DNA from: Nereocystis luetkeana
Lineage: Eukaryota > Sar > Phaeophyceae > Laminariales > Laminariaceae
DNA length: 64,000 nucleotides
Assembly (NCBI GenBank): GCA_031213475.1
Contig: JARUPZ010000005.1
Location: 5,557,732-5,621,731, forward strand
Reading direction: 5' to 3'
The notes below the pieces were generated by a model, which was given only the letters and a program-made list of their open reading frames with translations, did not search any database and had not been told where the DNA came from. This document shows positions 10,447 to 19,873 of the stretch, piece by piece (position 1 is the first letter of the stretch; every line of letters starts with the position of its first letter). The position numbers and the translations under genes are program-made.

Positions 10447-13436
10447 TGGCACGTTCAGTGCCACAAGGCGAGTCAGATTTGAGTGTTGATAGAGTAGGAC
10501 AGAGTGGTGTGGCACTTGCATGCCAGGAGGATAGTGAGACTGTTGGGGAGTGTATCAGGCGACCACCAGGTAGTGAGCATTGGGTTTCCGATAACGGATC
10601 CACAAACCACGTTACCAGTGATGCTCGTAACGTCTATGACTGGGTAGAGATCCCCCCTGGTAAGGAAAGAGTTTTGATTGGTGACGGTAAGGGGATGAGG
10701 GTGACAGGAGTAGGCAGTCTCAACTTGAAAATGCATTCGAAAACTGACTTCAATGTAAAGTTGACGGGAGTGTACGTGACGGAGGGTATTGGGTTCAACC
10801 TATTTTCCCTTCACCAGGCGCAAGCGCGGCAAAGCATTACTATGGACCGCGATGGTGTGCACTTGTTTGAGAACCGCCTGACCTTCCCCCGTGACGAGAT
10901 CGGATCATCACTGTATGCAACGAGAATGGCCCCAACCCCCACTGCAGGACTTACTGCTGTGCCTGCCTTGTCTGGTGTTCCCCTTGCCCCCCCCCTGTCA
11001 ACCCCTCCCCCGTTTGACGTAGGTGGGGCAGGGCCCCAGGTGTTTGATTCTCACCCCCTTTCCCACCACAGTGTAGCAGGGGTAGTGCTTGCGGATGATG
11101 GTTTCCCGCCCGCCTGTAACGGCGTAGTACCTCACGGTTCGAGTCCAAGTTTCCTGCCCACCGTTAGCGGTGTAGTGCCTCCGGCTTCTTTCCCCCTCCC
11201 CCCGGTTCCAGGTGAACCAGGTGTACAACCGTTGGTATTGCACCCCGGAGTAGAGCATGGAGTGGAAATTCAACCACTTATTGCTGCCCCCGGAGTGCAG
11301 GAGACTGACATGAGCGTGTTCACGGATGTTAGGCTTATGGATGGCAAGGATGATACTGTGTACACGGATTTTTTTCCTACCCCCCTTGGTGGTGCGGCAG
11401 CTCAAGCACTTGAAGAGACGGACTGGAACGACCTTAAGGTTGAGAACGTAGGCATGACTGCTGCAGCTGTACTCGCTCCGGGTCGGCGTCCATTCACAGT
11501 TGAGAAACCATCCAAGTTTCTTGATGTTAACCACTTTCACGTCTCCTCCGGCCACGTAAACGAACGTTTGTTGAGGGAAACCGCTCGGCAGCATGGTATC
11601 ACCCTTACGGGAGTTATGCAACCGTGTGATGGATGTTTGGAGGCGAAGGGCGTGCGCGCTGGGGTGCCGCGGAGGACGACATCGCGCGCGGAGAGGCCTA
11701 TGGAGACCGTGCACATCGATCTGGCTGGCCCCTACGAGGCGTCCATGGGCGGGTCAGTTTATCTGATCATGTTCGTCGACAACGCCTCGAGGTGGATGCG
11801 GCCGTACGGCATGAGGAGGAAGTCGGAGACCACCATGTACGTGAAGAAATTCATCGCGGACATGAACGCCATGGGACTACCGCTATGCTTCCGGACGGAC
11901 AACGGTGGGGAATTTACTGGTCGCATCTTCGTTGAATTCTGCGACGCTGCTGGGATCCGCCGTGAGTATACGGCCCCGGGTAAGCCGCAACAGAACGCAG
12001 TTGTCGAGAGCGCGATCTGGCGAGCGATGAAGGGTGGCCATGCGGCTCGCCGCGAGATTTCGCGGCTGTTCCCGGGCGTCGACCTCGCCCGGATCCCCAA
12101 GATCGGCGTCGACGGCAACCGCCTGTGGTTGGAGGCCGTCCTTTGGGCTGCCGACTGCTTCAACCGCTCCGCCACCAAGGCCAACACCGGATGGCGGTCG
12201 CCGCACGAGGTGTTTTTCTCGCGTTTGCCGAATCTACAGGTGGTGCCGTTCTTCCAGGAAGGCATGATGCGGGTGGACCGCAGCACTAAATCCGACGTTC
12301 AATCGGTGCCGTGTTTCTTTTTGAACAACGGCTACAACCACCCCGCGTCCGCCGTGAAGGTGATCAAGGCTTCAACGGGCGGCGTCTGCTACACCAGCGA
12401 CGTGGTGTGGACTGCACCCCGTGGGCCCGTGGTGCCCTTGCCGGCGCCGGCGATCGCGGGGGGTTCAGTATACGACACCGCGCCGGCAATGCCGGTGTTT
12501 AACATCAGCTACGTACCACCACCGATCCAGTCGCCAGCACCGCCGTTCCAGCCGCCGCCGCCACCGCCGATCCAGTCGCCAGCACCGCCGTTCCAGCCGC
12601 CGCCGCCACCGCCGATCCAGTCGCCAGCACCGCCGTTCCAGCCGCCGCCGCCACCGCCGATCCAGTCGCCAGCACCGCCGTTCCAGCCGCCGCCGCCACC
12701 GCCGATCCAGTCGCCAGCACCGCCGATCCAGTCGCCGGCACCGCCGTCCCAGCCGCTACCGCCCCTGCCTGTCGCCGCCGCTCTGCCGGAGCCGCAGCGC
12801 ATTTCCGGCCGTACCCGTTCGAGGACAGTCCAGTTCACCGACACGCCGGAGTCTCCTTCGTTGCCAGTGGACAGCAATCAAGCCCTTCGCCATAACGCCG
12901 GGCTCCTGAGGATGATGGATAAGCCGACGCTGATATCGTTGATCTCTACGCGTGAGGACGTCGGCGTAGGTCGCCGCAAGGAACCGCCGGGTGTTGGGGG
13001 TTGCGCGCGGCCGCCCATTTTCTCTTGGAGCCGCGAGGAGACACCACCGGAAGAAGGGCGCGAGGAGACACCACCGGAAGGAGGGCGCGAGGAGACACCA
13101 CCGGAAGGAGGGCGCGAGGAGACACCACCGGAAGGAGGGCGCGAGGAGACACCACCGGAAGGAGGGCGCGAGGAGACACCACAAGAGGGGGGGCGAGGGG
13201 GAATACCTAGTGCATTTGTGGCGATTCTTGCCAATCGGGAGGACATCGACACCACGCTGGGCGATCAGCGACCGCCCTACAAGCCTCCGGACTTGCCTCA
13301 CTGCTACGCCTCTGACCTCAAGGTCCCTCGGAGCCACAAGGAGGCCATGCGGTCGGAGCACGCTCATCTTTGGGAGGATTCGACGGCGCGGGAGTTCTAC
13401 GGATTGCTGGACGCGGGGACGTTTGAGCCGGTGTAG
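10446..13436 (+). CDS. pol: Copia Pol part 1: protease and integrase
   Basis: 996 residues to a UAG at 13434-13436. Protease: W-VSDNGSTNH with the catalytic Asp at residue 49, where Copia usually has DSGA. Integrase: an HHCC-type zinc region (H365, H370, C394, C397 by my count) and a catalytic triad at D425, D485 and E521 with exactly 35 residues between the last two (HIDLAGP, RTDNGGEF, AVVES). Then come two in-frame minisatellites (16-residue and 9-residue units). The last 40 residues, starting HKEAM, are the N-terminal edge of the reverse transcriptase. Translation could begin at the ATG in TGATG by reinitiation after gag, or by -1 frameshifting near the CAG tract, since frame 0 is open there. 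Confidence 0.92.
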   Translation: MARSVPQGESDLSVDRVGQSGVALACQEDSETVGECIRRPPGSEHWVSDNGSTNHVTSDARNVYDWVEIPPGKERVLIGDGKGMRVTGVGSLNLKMHSKTDFNVKLTGVYVTEGIGFNLFSLHQAQARQSITMDRDGVHLFENRLTFPRDEIGSSLYATRMAPTPTAGLTAVPALSGVPLAPPLSTPPPFDVGGAGPQVFDSHPLSHHSVAGVVLADDGFPPACNGVVPHGSSPSFLPTVSGVVPPASFPLPPVPGEPGVQPLVLHPGVEHGVEIQPLIAAPGVQETDMSVFTDVRLMDGKDDTVYTDFFPTPLGGAAAQALEETDWNDLKVENVGMTAAAVLAPGRRPFTVEKPSKFLDVNHFHVSSGHVNERLLRETARQHGITLTGVMQPCDGCLEAKGVRAGVPRRTTSRAERPMETVHIDLAGPYEASMGGSVYLIMFVDNASRWMRPYGMRRKSETTMYVKKFIADMNAMGLPLCFRTDNGGEFTGRIFVEFCDAAGIRREYTAPGKPQQNAVVESAIWRAMKGGHAARREISRLFPGVDLARIPKIGVDGNRLWLEAVLWAADCFNRSATKANTGWRSPHEVFFSRLPNLQVVPFFQEGMMRVDRSTKSDVQSVPCFFLNNGYNHPASAVKVIKASTGGVCYTSDVVWTAPRGPVVPLPAPAIAGGSVYDTAPAMPVFNISYVPPPIQSPAPPFQPPPPPPIQSPAPPFQPPPPPPIQSPAPPFQPPPPPPIQSPAPPFQPPPPPPIQSPAPPIQSPAPPSQPLPPLPVAAALPEPQRISGRTRSRTVQFTDTPESPSLPVDSNQALRHNAGLLRMMDKPTLISLISTREDVGVGRRKEPPGVGGCARPPIFSWSREETPPEEGREETPPEGGREETPPEGGREETPPEGGREETPPEGGREETPQEGGRGGIPSAFVAILANREDIDTTLGDQRPPYKPPDLPHCYASDLKVPRSHKEAMRSEHAHLWEDSTAREFYGLLDAGTFEPV
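12523..12735 (+). repeat. 48-bp in-frame minisatellite, 4-5 units
   Basis: Codes for the 16-residue unit PPIQSPAPPFQPPPPP. The units are essentially identical at DNA level. It forms a Pro-rich linker after the integrase C-terminal region. Confidence 0.9.
13036..13196 (+). repeat. 27-bp in-frame minisatellite, about 6 units
   Basis: Codes for EETPPEGGR repeated; the unit length is divisible by three. It gives an acidic/Pro linker between integrase and reverse transcriptase. Confidence 0.9.
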
Positions 13437-13442
13437 CAACCA
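13434..13442 (+). promoter_or_regulatory. Candidate stop-codon readthrough signal UAG-CAACCA
   Basis: The single stop that splits pol is followed by CAACCA, which fits the CARYYA consensus known from the leaky UAG of tobamoviruses. The frame on both sides is the same and encodes consecutive parts of the reverse transcriptase. Whether it is functional is inference; a plain nonsense mutation is the alternative. Confidence 0.45.
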
Positions 13443-14858
13443 ATGGATAACTACATCAACGCAATGTGGGTTTTTGATCGGAAGGCTGATGAGTACGGTT
13501 GGCCCACGAAAATTAAGGCGAGACTTGTAGCACGGGGGGATGAGCAGAGAGTTGACATCGATTTTGGAGAATTGTTTGCGCCCACTGTTGCTGTCTCGAG
13601 TGTTCGGTTGTTGACAGCGATGGCATGCGAGCTGGATCTTGACTTGTGCCATTTTGATATTGAGCAGGCTTTCGTGCAGTCTGATCTTGAGGAAAATGTT
13701 TTCATGCGTTTGCCTCAGGGATGCGGTAGACTGTCGGGGAAGATAGTAAGACTGAACAAGAGCTTGTACGGTTTGAAGCAGGCATCGAGGCAGTGGCATG
13801 CTCACCTCACTAGGTGCTTACTGACTTTAGGGTTTGAGCAGTGTCTGGCTGATGCATGCGTGTTTCGTTTGATGGATGAGGGGAGAGTAGTGATGACTAT
13901 AGTGGTGCATGTGGATGATATTTTTGCGGTAGGGGAGAAGGCAAGGTGTGACCAGTTTGGCAAGGAATTGGACAAGATGGTTCCAGTTAAGAACCTGGGA
14001 GAGTTGCGTTGGTATTCGGGGTGTTTCTACGAGAGGGATTGGGAAAAGGGGGTGCTGAAGATTTCCCAGCAGACATTCGCTGAACAATTGGCGGATGAAT
14101 ACGGGATAGAGTTTGGTAAGAGTGTTCCGCTCCCTGTTGGCACAAAACTTGCGGACTTTGACCAGGATGAAGCGCCAGGGAGCTGGCCGTTTCGCGAGTT
14201 GGTTGGCTCACTGATGTGGCTTTCAACTCAGACTCGGCCAGACATCTCCAACGCAGTAAGAGCAGTGGCTAGGTACTGCGCTGCTCCCAAGTTAGTGCAC
14301 TGGAGGGCAGCACTTGGTATTTTAGGGTATGTGAGGAGGACTAGTTCTTTCGGAGTCACTTTTCAGAGAGGTACGGACGGGGGGCTGAGCTTGCAGGTGT
14401 TTGCTGACGCAGACTATGCAAGCAAGGCGGCTGACAGAAGGTCAGTTTCAGGAGGATTGGTGATGTGTGGGGGTGCATGCGTGTCTTGGTTTTCTAGGAC
14501 TCAGAAATGCGTCACACTTTCCACGACGGAGGCAGAGTACGTGGCACTTGCAGACGTCATTAAGGAAGTGTTGTTCTTGAGGCAGGTTTGGCGCTTCATG
14601 TTGCCTGATGTAGGCATGCCGTGCATACCGGTGTTCGAGGATAATCAGGGTGCGGTGCAGCTTGCACAGAACCCTATCACCAACTCAAACTCCAAGCACA
14701 TCGACGTGCGACACCACTTCCTCAGGGAACTGGTTGGGAGGAAAGAGATATCGATCATCCACGTACCGTCCCCTTTTCAGCATGCGGATTTTCTAACCAA
14801 GGCCATCTCGCGAGAATCGTTCGAGTTCCACCGTAGCCTTGCGATGAATATGTGGTGA
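13437..14858 (+). CDS. pol: Copia Pol part 2: reverse transcriptase and RNase H
   Basis: In the same frame as pol part 1 and directly after its UAG; the first ATG is at 13443. Reverse transcriptase motifs (residues from 13443): KARLVARG, FDIEQAF with D72, SLYGLKQASRQW, and the catalytic HVDD with D158 and D159, where most Copia elements have YVDD. RNase H: FADADYA with D322, DRRSVSGG, STTEAEYVAL, EDNQGAVQLAQNP, SKHIDVRHHF and the terminal HADFLTK. It ends with TGA at 14858. No other stop or frameshift is seen. Synthesis of cDNA would need this part, so it must be reached by readthrough, by an unusual internal start, or by another copy in trans if the element is active. Confidence 0.92.
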   Translation, partial: QPMDNYINAMWVFDRKADEYGWPTKIKARLVARGDEQRVDIDFGELFAPTVAVSSVRLLTAMACELDLDLCHFDIEQAFVQSDLEENVFMRLPQGCGRLSGKIVRLNKSLYGLKQASRQWHAHLTRCLLTLGFEQCLADACVFRLMDEGRVVMTIVVHVDDIFAVGEKARCDQFGKELDKMVPVKNLGELRWYSGCFYERDWEKGVLKISQQTFAEQLADEYGIEFGKSVPLPVGTKLADFDQDEAPGSWPFRELVGSLMWLSTQTRPDISNAVRAVARYCAAPKLVHWRAALGILGYVRRTSSFGVTFQRGTDGGLSLQVFADADYASKAADRRSVSGGLVMCGGACVSWFSRTQKCVTLSTTEAEYVALADVIKEVLFLRQVWRFMLPDVGMPCIPVFEDNQGAVQLAQNPITNSNSKHIDVRHHFLRELVGRKEISIIHVPSPFQHADFLTKAISRESFEFHRSLAMNMW

Positions 14859-15057
14859 CTCTATTGGTGTGGTATAAATCCCAACGGGTGTCGATGATCG
14901 TTAGCCATGATTGACACTTTAGTGACCTTCCTTCGGACTGTGTTATTTTATTTTGAGATTTCAGGGTGTTATCATTAAAGGCGTTGGATGCATAGGTTTT
15001 ATTTTTGATATTTTGACCGGACGAGAGTTATCAGGACTGTGAAACGAGCAGGGGGAA
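14859..15057 (+). other. Copia 3' untranslated region with polypurine tract
   Basis: Non-coding 199 bp ending in GAGCAGGGGGAA (15046-15057), directly abutting the 3' LTR. This is the expected primer site for plus-strand DNA synthesis. Confidence 0.85.
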
Positions 15058-15357
15058 TGTGGGATTTGCTCGTACCAAAGTCTGATTTTCTGATTGTACT
15101 GAATTGTGTGATTCTTGTAAATGTAATATATCTACGGAGATTGCGGCGGGATTAGTGTTTCCCCGAGGAGTTGCATAAAATTGTGTTTGACCTGCTTTCA
15201 GGGGTCTTATAGAGTCTAGGGGAACGTGGCCCCCTTGCTCTCAGTCCACCAGTACACTAAAATAATTGATACCTTTCTACTTCTTCTACCCACCGCCTCA
15301 TGGCAAGCCCCACCCACGCATCACCCAAGCGTACCCGGTGCTCGAATTGATCCCTTA
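15058..15357 (+). repeat. 3' LTR of the Copia element
   Basis: 300 bp, identical by eye to the 5' LTR, followed by the target duplication AAATA. Confidence 0.95.
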
Positions 15358-15514
15358 AAATATTCAAAATAATAGCCATTATTTTCAAGAGAAAACATCT
15401 CATACACACTCAGGAAACCACTCAAGACACGACGTAAAAAAAGTACTGCAAGGAAGGGATTGTACTGAAAGACAATAATATATAATCACCACCACCCAAG
15501 TTTTTTCAGTGAAA

Positions 15515-15592
15515 AAAAATATTTTGTTAATAATAATGTATACCACAGGTAGGTCCCACTGACTATGTATGGTCGGTCCCCCGAAATAGTGT
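15515..15592 (-). mobile_element. MITE-1 fragment
   Basis: Keeps one interior part (ATGTATACCACAGG-like) and a damaged right end GGTCCCCCGAAATAGTG. The other end is lost. Confidence 0.6.
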
Positions 15593-16306
15593 GAATTAAT
15601 TAGTTCCCACTTACTTCCTCCGTGGGAAACGATTTATACTCGCCATGCATCAAGCAAGGTACAGAGGTGTGAGAGGGGCACGCACTTGTGACATAATATA
15701 ATATACATAACAATGCTAATAATGCGCCATCTGATTCTGGACGGAAAGGGAAGGAAGGGAAGGACCGTTTAGTTTTCTCGCCGCTATGCCTAACTTAACG
15801 TTCTCCTTTTTTTATTCGTTCTTTTTATTTCCGTAGTAGTAAGTAGTAGGGAGTGGTCCCCGTATGAATGTATAAAATGTTTCCCCTGCTACTACTTTAC
15901 TGCTGAGTCACTCAGTAGTAGTAGTAGCTCATCTGTACATCACGTGCGTATAGTATGTGTGCACGTCTGGTGGTGGTGCCGTCTATGGTTCGGTTGTTGT
16001 AGGTGTTCGGTAGCCCCCAACCATAGACGGCCGTCACCAGACCAATACCATCGTCATTTTGTTCCTAAAAACGTCGCGAACAAGGGACACGAGTAAGTAC
16101 TCGTTTGTTCCATGTCGGAAGGACATATATATATATATATATATATAATATATGTATATTACACCAAGTAAGTATGCACTGCTGTAGTGTATGTATTGAT
16201 TGTCAATGGTACCAAAAACTGGACAATACTCTCTGCATTGATTGTGGGAACGCCAATGCAATTACGAGCGCAGCACAGACGAGCACGCCGTGGGGTTTTC
16301 TTCCCG
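15593..16306. other. Gene-free, microsatellites and one imperfect hairpin
   Basis: Includes an imperfect inverted repeat at 15966-16044 (GTCTATGGTT against AACCATAGAC with flanking pairs) and (TA)n at 16124-16150. No gene recognised. Confidence 0.5.
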
Positions 16307-16417
16307 AACCCTTTTTTCAAGACCGGAGTCCCGTCCCGGAAACAATTGGGGACAGCTTACTTACTTGGAAGTGGAGTAGTTTTTCCCCTAAACGTGACTG
16401 CAGAGTTCTCAAAGGGT
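16307..16417 (+). mobile_element. Degenerate MITE-2 copy
   Basis: Left end resembles AACCCTTTTTTCAAGACCGG and the right end GACTGCAGAGTTCTCAAAGGG, both diverged from other copies. Confidence 0.45.
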
Positions 16418-16934
16418 CATAGACGCAGGTTTTCCGTGCAGGCTTCCGGTATTCCACCACCCCTTCCCGTCTTTTATACTGCTGCTACTGTGACCAAGCA
16501 AGGCCAAACGGGATGCCACTTTCTTACCAGTCTGTATGATATACCAGGTACCGCAGTAAACTGCACAGCACATGCATACAGTAGTACGTACATACGATAT
16601 GTAGCTCGATCCAGAATTTGGAGGCAATGCCGTGCTTACCGTATACTACCCTGGTCTACCTTTTACCTGGTAACACGTAATATAACACACCCCCTTTGGA
16701 CGAATTTCCTACCTGATTTATCGACAATGAGGGCTGAGCGCGAAGAAAGATCGAGGGATGCGTCCATGGAAGGATCCCGACGGGTTGTTTCCCAAACCAC
16801 CGTTTTAACATGTATGTGTGCCCCCGCCCCCCCGATGCAGATACACGAAAAAGTTGGAATGTCCGTATGAAGTTGATAAGGAACATACATACATCATGTA
16901 GAAAAAGAGGTGGGGTAGCATACAGCTGTATGGG
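16418..16934. other. No gene seen
   Basis: Two TACCWGGTA palindromes (16542, 16664). Open frames here have no recognisable domain. Confidence 0.4.
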
Positions 16935-17205
16935 GTATATATAGCATACAAGAAAATTAAAGCAACTCATTGAAATTGCCATTCTCATGCAAGTCCGCCT
17001 CATCATGACATGAGCGGTTCTTAGTAGGATGCAACTCACTTTTCATGCGACTCGCACAATACCTTTGTGGCGCTTCGCGCTTGGTGCAAGCAATGTTTTC
17101 TAGGTCGGTAAAAACCCGGCGTGCTCCGTCCCGGCTTTCTAGCGACGCGAGGGTATATGGTCATACGACTACGGCCATACATGATATCGAGTACCCCCCC
17201 CCTCC
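16935..17205 (-). repeat. Dispersed repeat R4, reverse copy, truncated
   Basis: The reverse complement matches 26030-26490 and 37743-38303 over the blocks containing GGCCGTAGTCGTATGACCAT and AAGAACCGCT. Its start abuts a G-run (C-run on the plus strand), like the other copies. Confidence 0.7.
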
Positions 17206-17309
17206 CCCCCTGTTTTGGAGAAAACCGGCCTCGAAACCCATCTTAGGGGGGGGGTGTTTCGTCGTGCATGTTATGCACACGGTGGGGAGGGATCACGCGT
17301 GCGTGTTAT

Positions 17310-17411
17310 TACGGGGGACCACAGTTAGTAGGACCTGTGGTATACATAAAAATCTACCTACCTGGTATTTATTTAACCATTTTTACTAACAATACTTGGT
17401 GGTCCCCCGTT
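17310..17411 (+). mobile_element. MITE-1 copy with an inserted TACCTGGTA motif
   Basis: The left end and interior match the copy at 19763. Compared with the other three copies it has about 10 extra bases containing TACCTGGTA at 17359-17367, and it has lost the inner part of the right inverted repeat. Confidence 0.85.
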
Positions 17412-18565
17412 AATAGTGTGGACCTACAAAAATAAAGCAGGCTGGCGCGAATGTGCGGCTTCGAGGCGACCGAAAGAGTTCTCGCAACACCTGCGAGAAT
17501 TACCGTGATAATACTAACCGTACGTAGCCCCCCCCCGGTGAGTCAGAATAGAGGTATCCGGCGAGAGAAACGAGTACGGACACTGCATGCACGTATGCAT
17601 GCAGTTTTTTTCAAACGTAAGCACCAGAGTCTACGTAGAGTATTCATGCACGTCTTGCACTGCTGCGTAGGATGCCCTCAGTCATTCGGGTTTTCGAGTT
17701 CTTCGTTTGTGTTCTCGCTTGTATGCTTGCTATAGTAGTACAGCGACAGGATATGATATTGGTTTGGGGAGGTGCAGCATTTATTTTCGCTTCGAATGAA
17801 TGCTGTTTAATTATAACCAGCGGAAGAAGAGGTAAATCCAACGGCTTCCTATACCACAGATGTTGGGTTGAAGGACGCATGTTGTACCAGGACCTGGTAT
17901 GCACTGCAGTATAGTACAGTAGTGCTCAGTATTGATGCGCACTCTGTACCTCCTGGCAAACACGATTTTTTAGGTAATGATTAGCCGTGACACCGGACCA
18001 CGCACGCCGAACCTCACTGCTTGTCATCGATGCAGCAGGCCAGAGGAGACCCGGGGTGACTAGACGGCCTAGGCACACTTTTCGTACAAGAGCGGCTTTG
18101 TTTGACGCAAGCATCGATATTATGCCAGATACCAGACGGACCCGATTCGTGTGAGCATTGCCACAGATAGTTGAACGATCGATATACACGGAGACCGCTC
18201 GTTCCCTCTGAAGGCGCCCACGCTGTGCTTCGAGATGAATGGAGTAGATCCTGTCTGTGTTGTACGGGTCTGTGGAGCCGATTCTCGGCAAAGATCTCTT
18301 CATTGCAAGCTTCGAGTACAATACCACCAGCTCTCTCCCCGCGAGTCGTCGGCGCCCAGCGCTTACAACACACCGACCACCTCATCATGTCGTAAACACG
18401 CTAAATGATCAGGACTAAGCCCTAAGCCTGACGCCATTCAGGTGAAGTAGCAAGAGCTCAAAAGGGCTCCATGGCGTATTGCATACATACCTACCTGGTA
18501 TCTGCATGATGTGTTTTTTTTGTTTTTTTTTGTGTTTATCCTCGGACGGATTGGTAAAAAGAAAG
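17412..18565. other. No gene assigned; two overlapping minus-strand open frames
   Basis: Minus-strand frames of 133 and 124 codons (17926-18327 and 18014-18388) overlap each other, so at most one is real. Neither shows a domain I know. A diverged TE coding fragment is possible. Confidence 0.3.
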
Positions 18566-18664
18566 CTTAACCCTTTTAGAACCGCAATCCCGTTTTGGGG
18601 ACAAACCATTCAAATTTCAAGTAGTTCGTCCCCAAAACGGGACTGCGGTTCTAACGGGGTTAAG
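18566..18664 (+). mobile_element. MITE-2 copy
   Basis: 99 bp, bounded by CTTAACCC and GGGGTTAAG. The inverted arms contain CCCGTTTTGGGGAC and its complement and are nearly perfect. Non-coding. Confidence 0.9.
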
Positions 18665-19762
18665 CCCATGCATGGGTAAAACTAACGGCACATAAGTAAG
18701 TAAGTAAGTAAGTGTAGACTACAGCAGTGTATTGTTGGGGTTCACAGGCTTCTCACCATGCCGGCTGCTTCGCGATCGTAATTGTCCTCAGTGACGATGT
18801 CGCAAGAATAATGTGTACCGACCGATGTTCACGAAGTATAATACAGGGTTGCTGCGTGCGGTTTCGGGAGGACGGGAAGGCCAAAGAAATAACGCCGAAG
18901 GAGTGGACGAGGGCGAGAAGCGAAGCTCAATCGCCACGACAGCACGTACGACACATCATACGTGCGTAGTTGGGTGGGGGTGAGAACAAAGCGATACCTC
19001 GTCCAAGGAAGAGACTTTGAGGGGTGACGGGGAACGGGCTGCAGAACGTTTCAGGCGGAGCATGTAGATACGATGAACCGCCGTCGTGGTATGCGTCGAG
19101 CGACACTGCTGTCCATTACCAGCGTGTACCTGGTACCAAGTACGGGTATGCGTTGATTGCACACGCATCTAACAACTCTTTCTCGGAATAACCTTAACTA
19201 CTGCTGTAGTACAACAGACGACTAGAATGCCACGGGCATCGAGCCGAAGAGCTCAAGAGAATATTTAATTGATGCCGAGAATAACTATGGTGGAGGACCA
19301 GGACCGTTTGAGCGAAGAATGACAGAAGAACACGAACCCCGTCCCACCCGCCCGATCGATCACGACGCAACGATGACACCCGAACCGCGAATCAAAGCCC
19401 GTTTCGGAGTAGTACTGAATCTGGAATTAGAGATCTGGAACAACATGCAATCTCGGTTTTTAAATACATATATATATAAAACGCGACGTTTCTCCTGCGA
19501 AACCCCTCGTGGAAACGTTAGACTCTCCGGATGCATGTTGTGAAACTACTCTTCTTCTACCTGAACGTTTAATGCAAGCTTTTATGGGTATCGCCCCCCT
19601 ACAGCGGGGGGACGAGATTGATTCCGGATTCCTGACTTCAGATTCCAGTTTCCGAAAACCTATTACGGACAGGTCTCCTCTTTCAGCGCTCGATTTTTCC
19701 AGCACAGGGAGGTTGCCTCTACCGAATGGCATAAATAATAAGTATGGTGTTTTCGGAAATAT
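18665..19762. other. No gene seen
   Basis: Contains (GTAA)n at 18692-18714 and TACCTGGTA at 19127. No recognised gene. Confidence 0.4.
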
Positions 19763-19873
19763 CTATTACGGGGGACCATAGTTAATAGGACCTGTGGTGT
19801 ACATAAAAACCTATATATTTGACCATTTTTACTAACAATATTTGGTCCTATTAACTATGGTCCCCCGTAATAG
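19763..19873 (+). mobile_element. MITE-1 copy with perfect 30-bp inverted ends
   Basis: Left end CTATTACGGGGGACCATAGT and on; the right end is its exact complement over 30 bp. The interior of about 50 bp is AT-rich. Best-preserved member of the family here. Confidence 0.93.

Larger units (their letters stand above)
8785..15362 (+). mobile_element. Full-length recent Copia (Ty1/copia) LTR retrotransposon
   Basis: Two 300-bp LTRs (8790-9089 and 15058-15357) read as identical by eye. They begin TGTGGGAT and end TCCCTTA. The element is flanked by the 5-bp target duplication AAATA (8785-8789 and 15358-15362). Between them lie gag (9151-10446), pol part 1 with protease and integrase (10446-13436), and pol part 2 with reverse transcriptase and RNase H (13437-14858). 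The order PR-IN-RT-RH is the Copia order. A purine tract precedes the 3' LTR. Identical LTRs mean a recent insertion. The frame structure is unusual: a -1 step at gag/pol and one in-frame UAG within pol. Confidence 0.97.
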
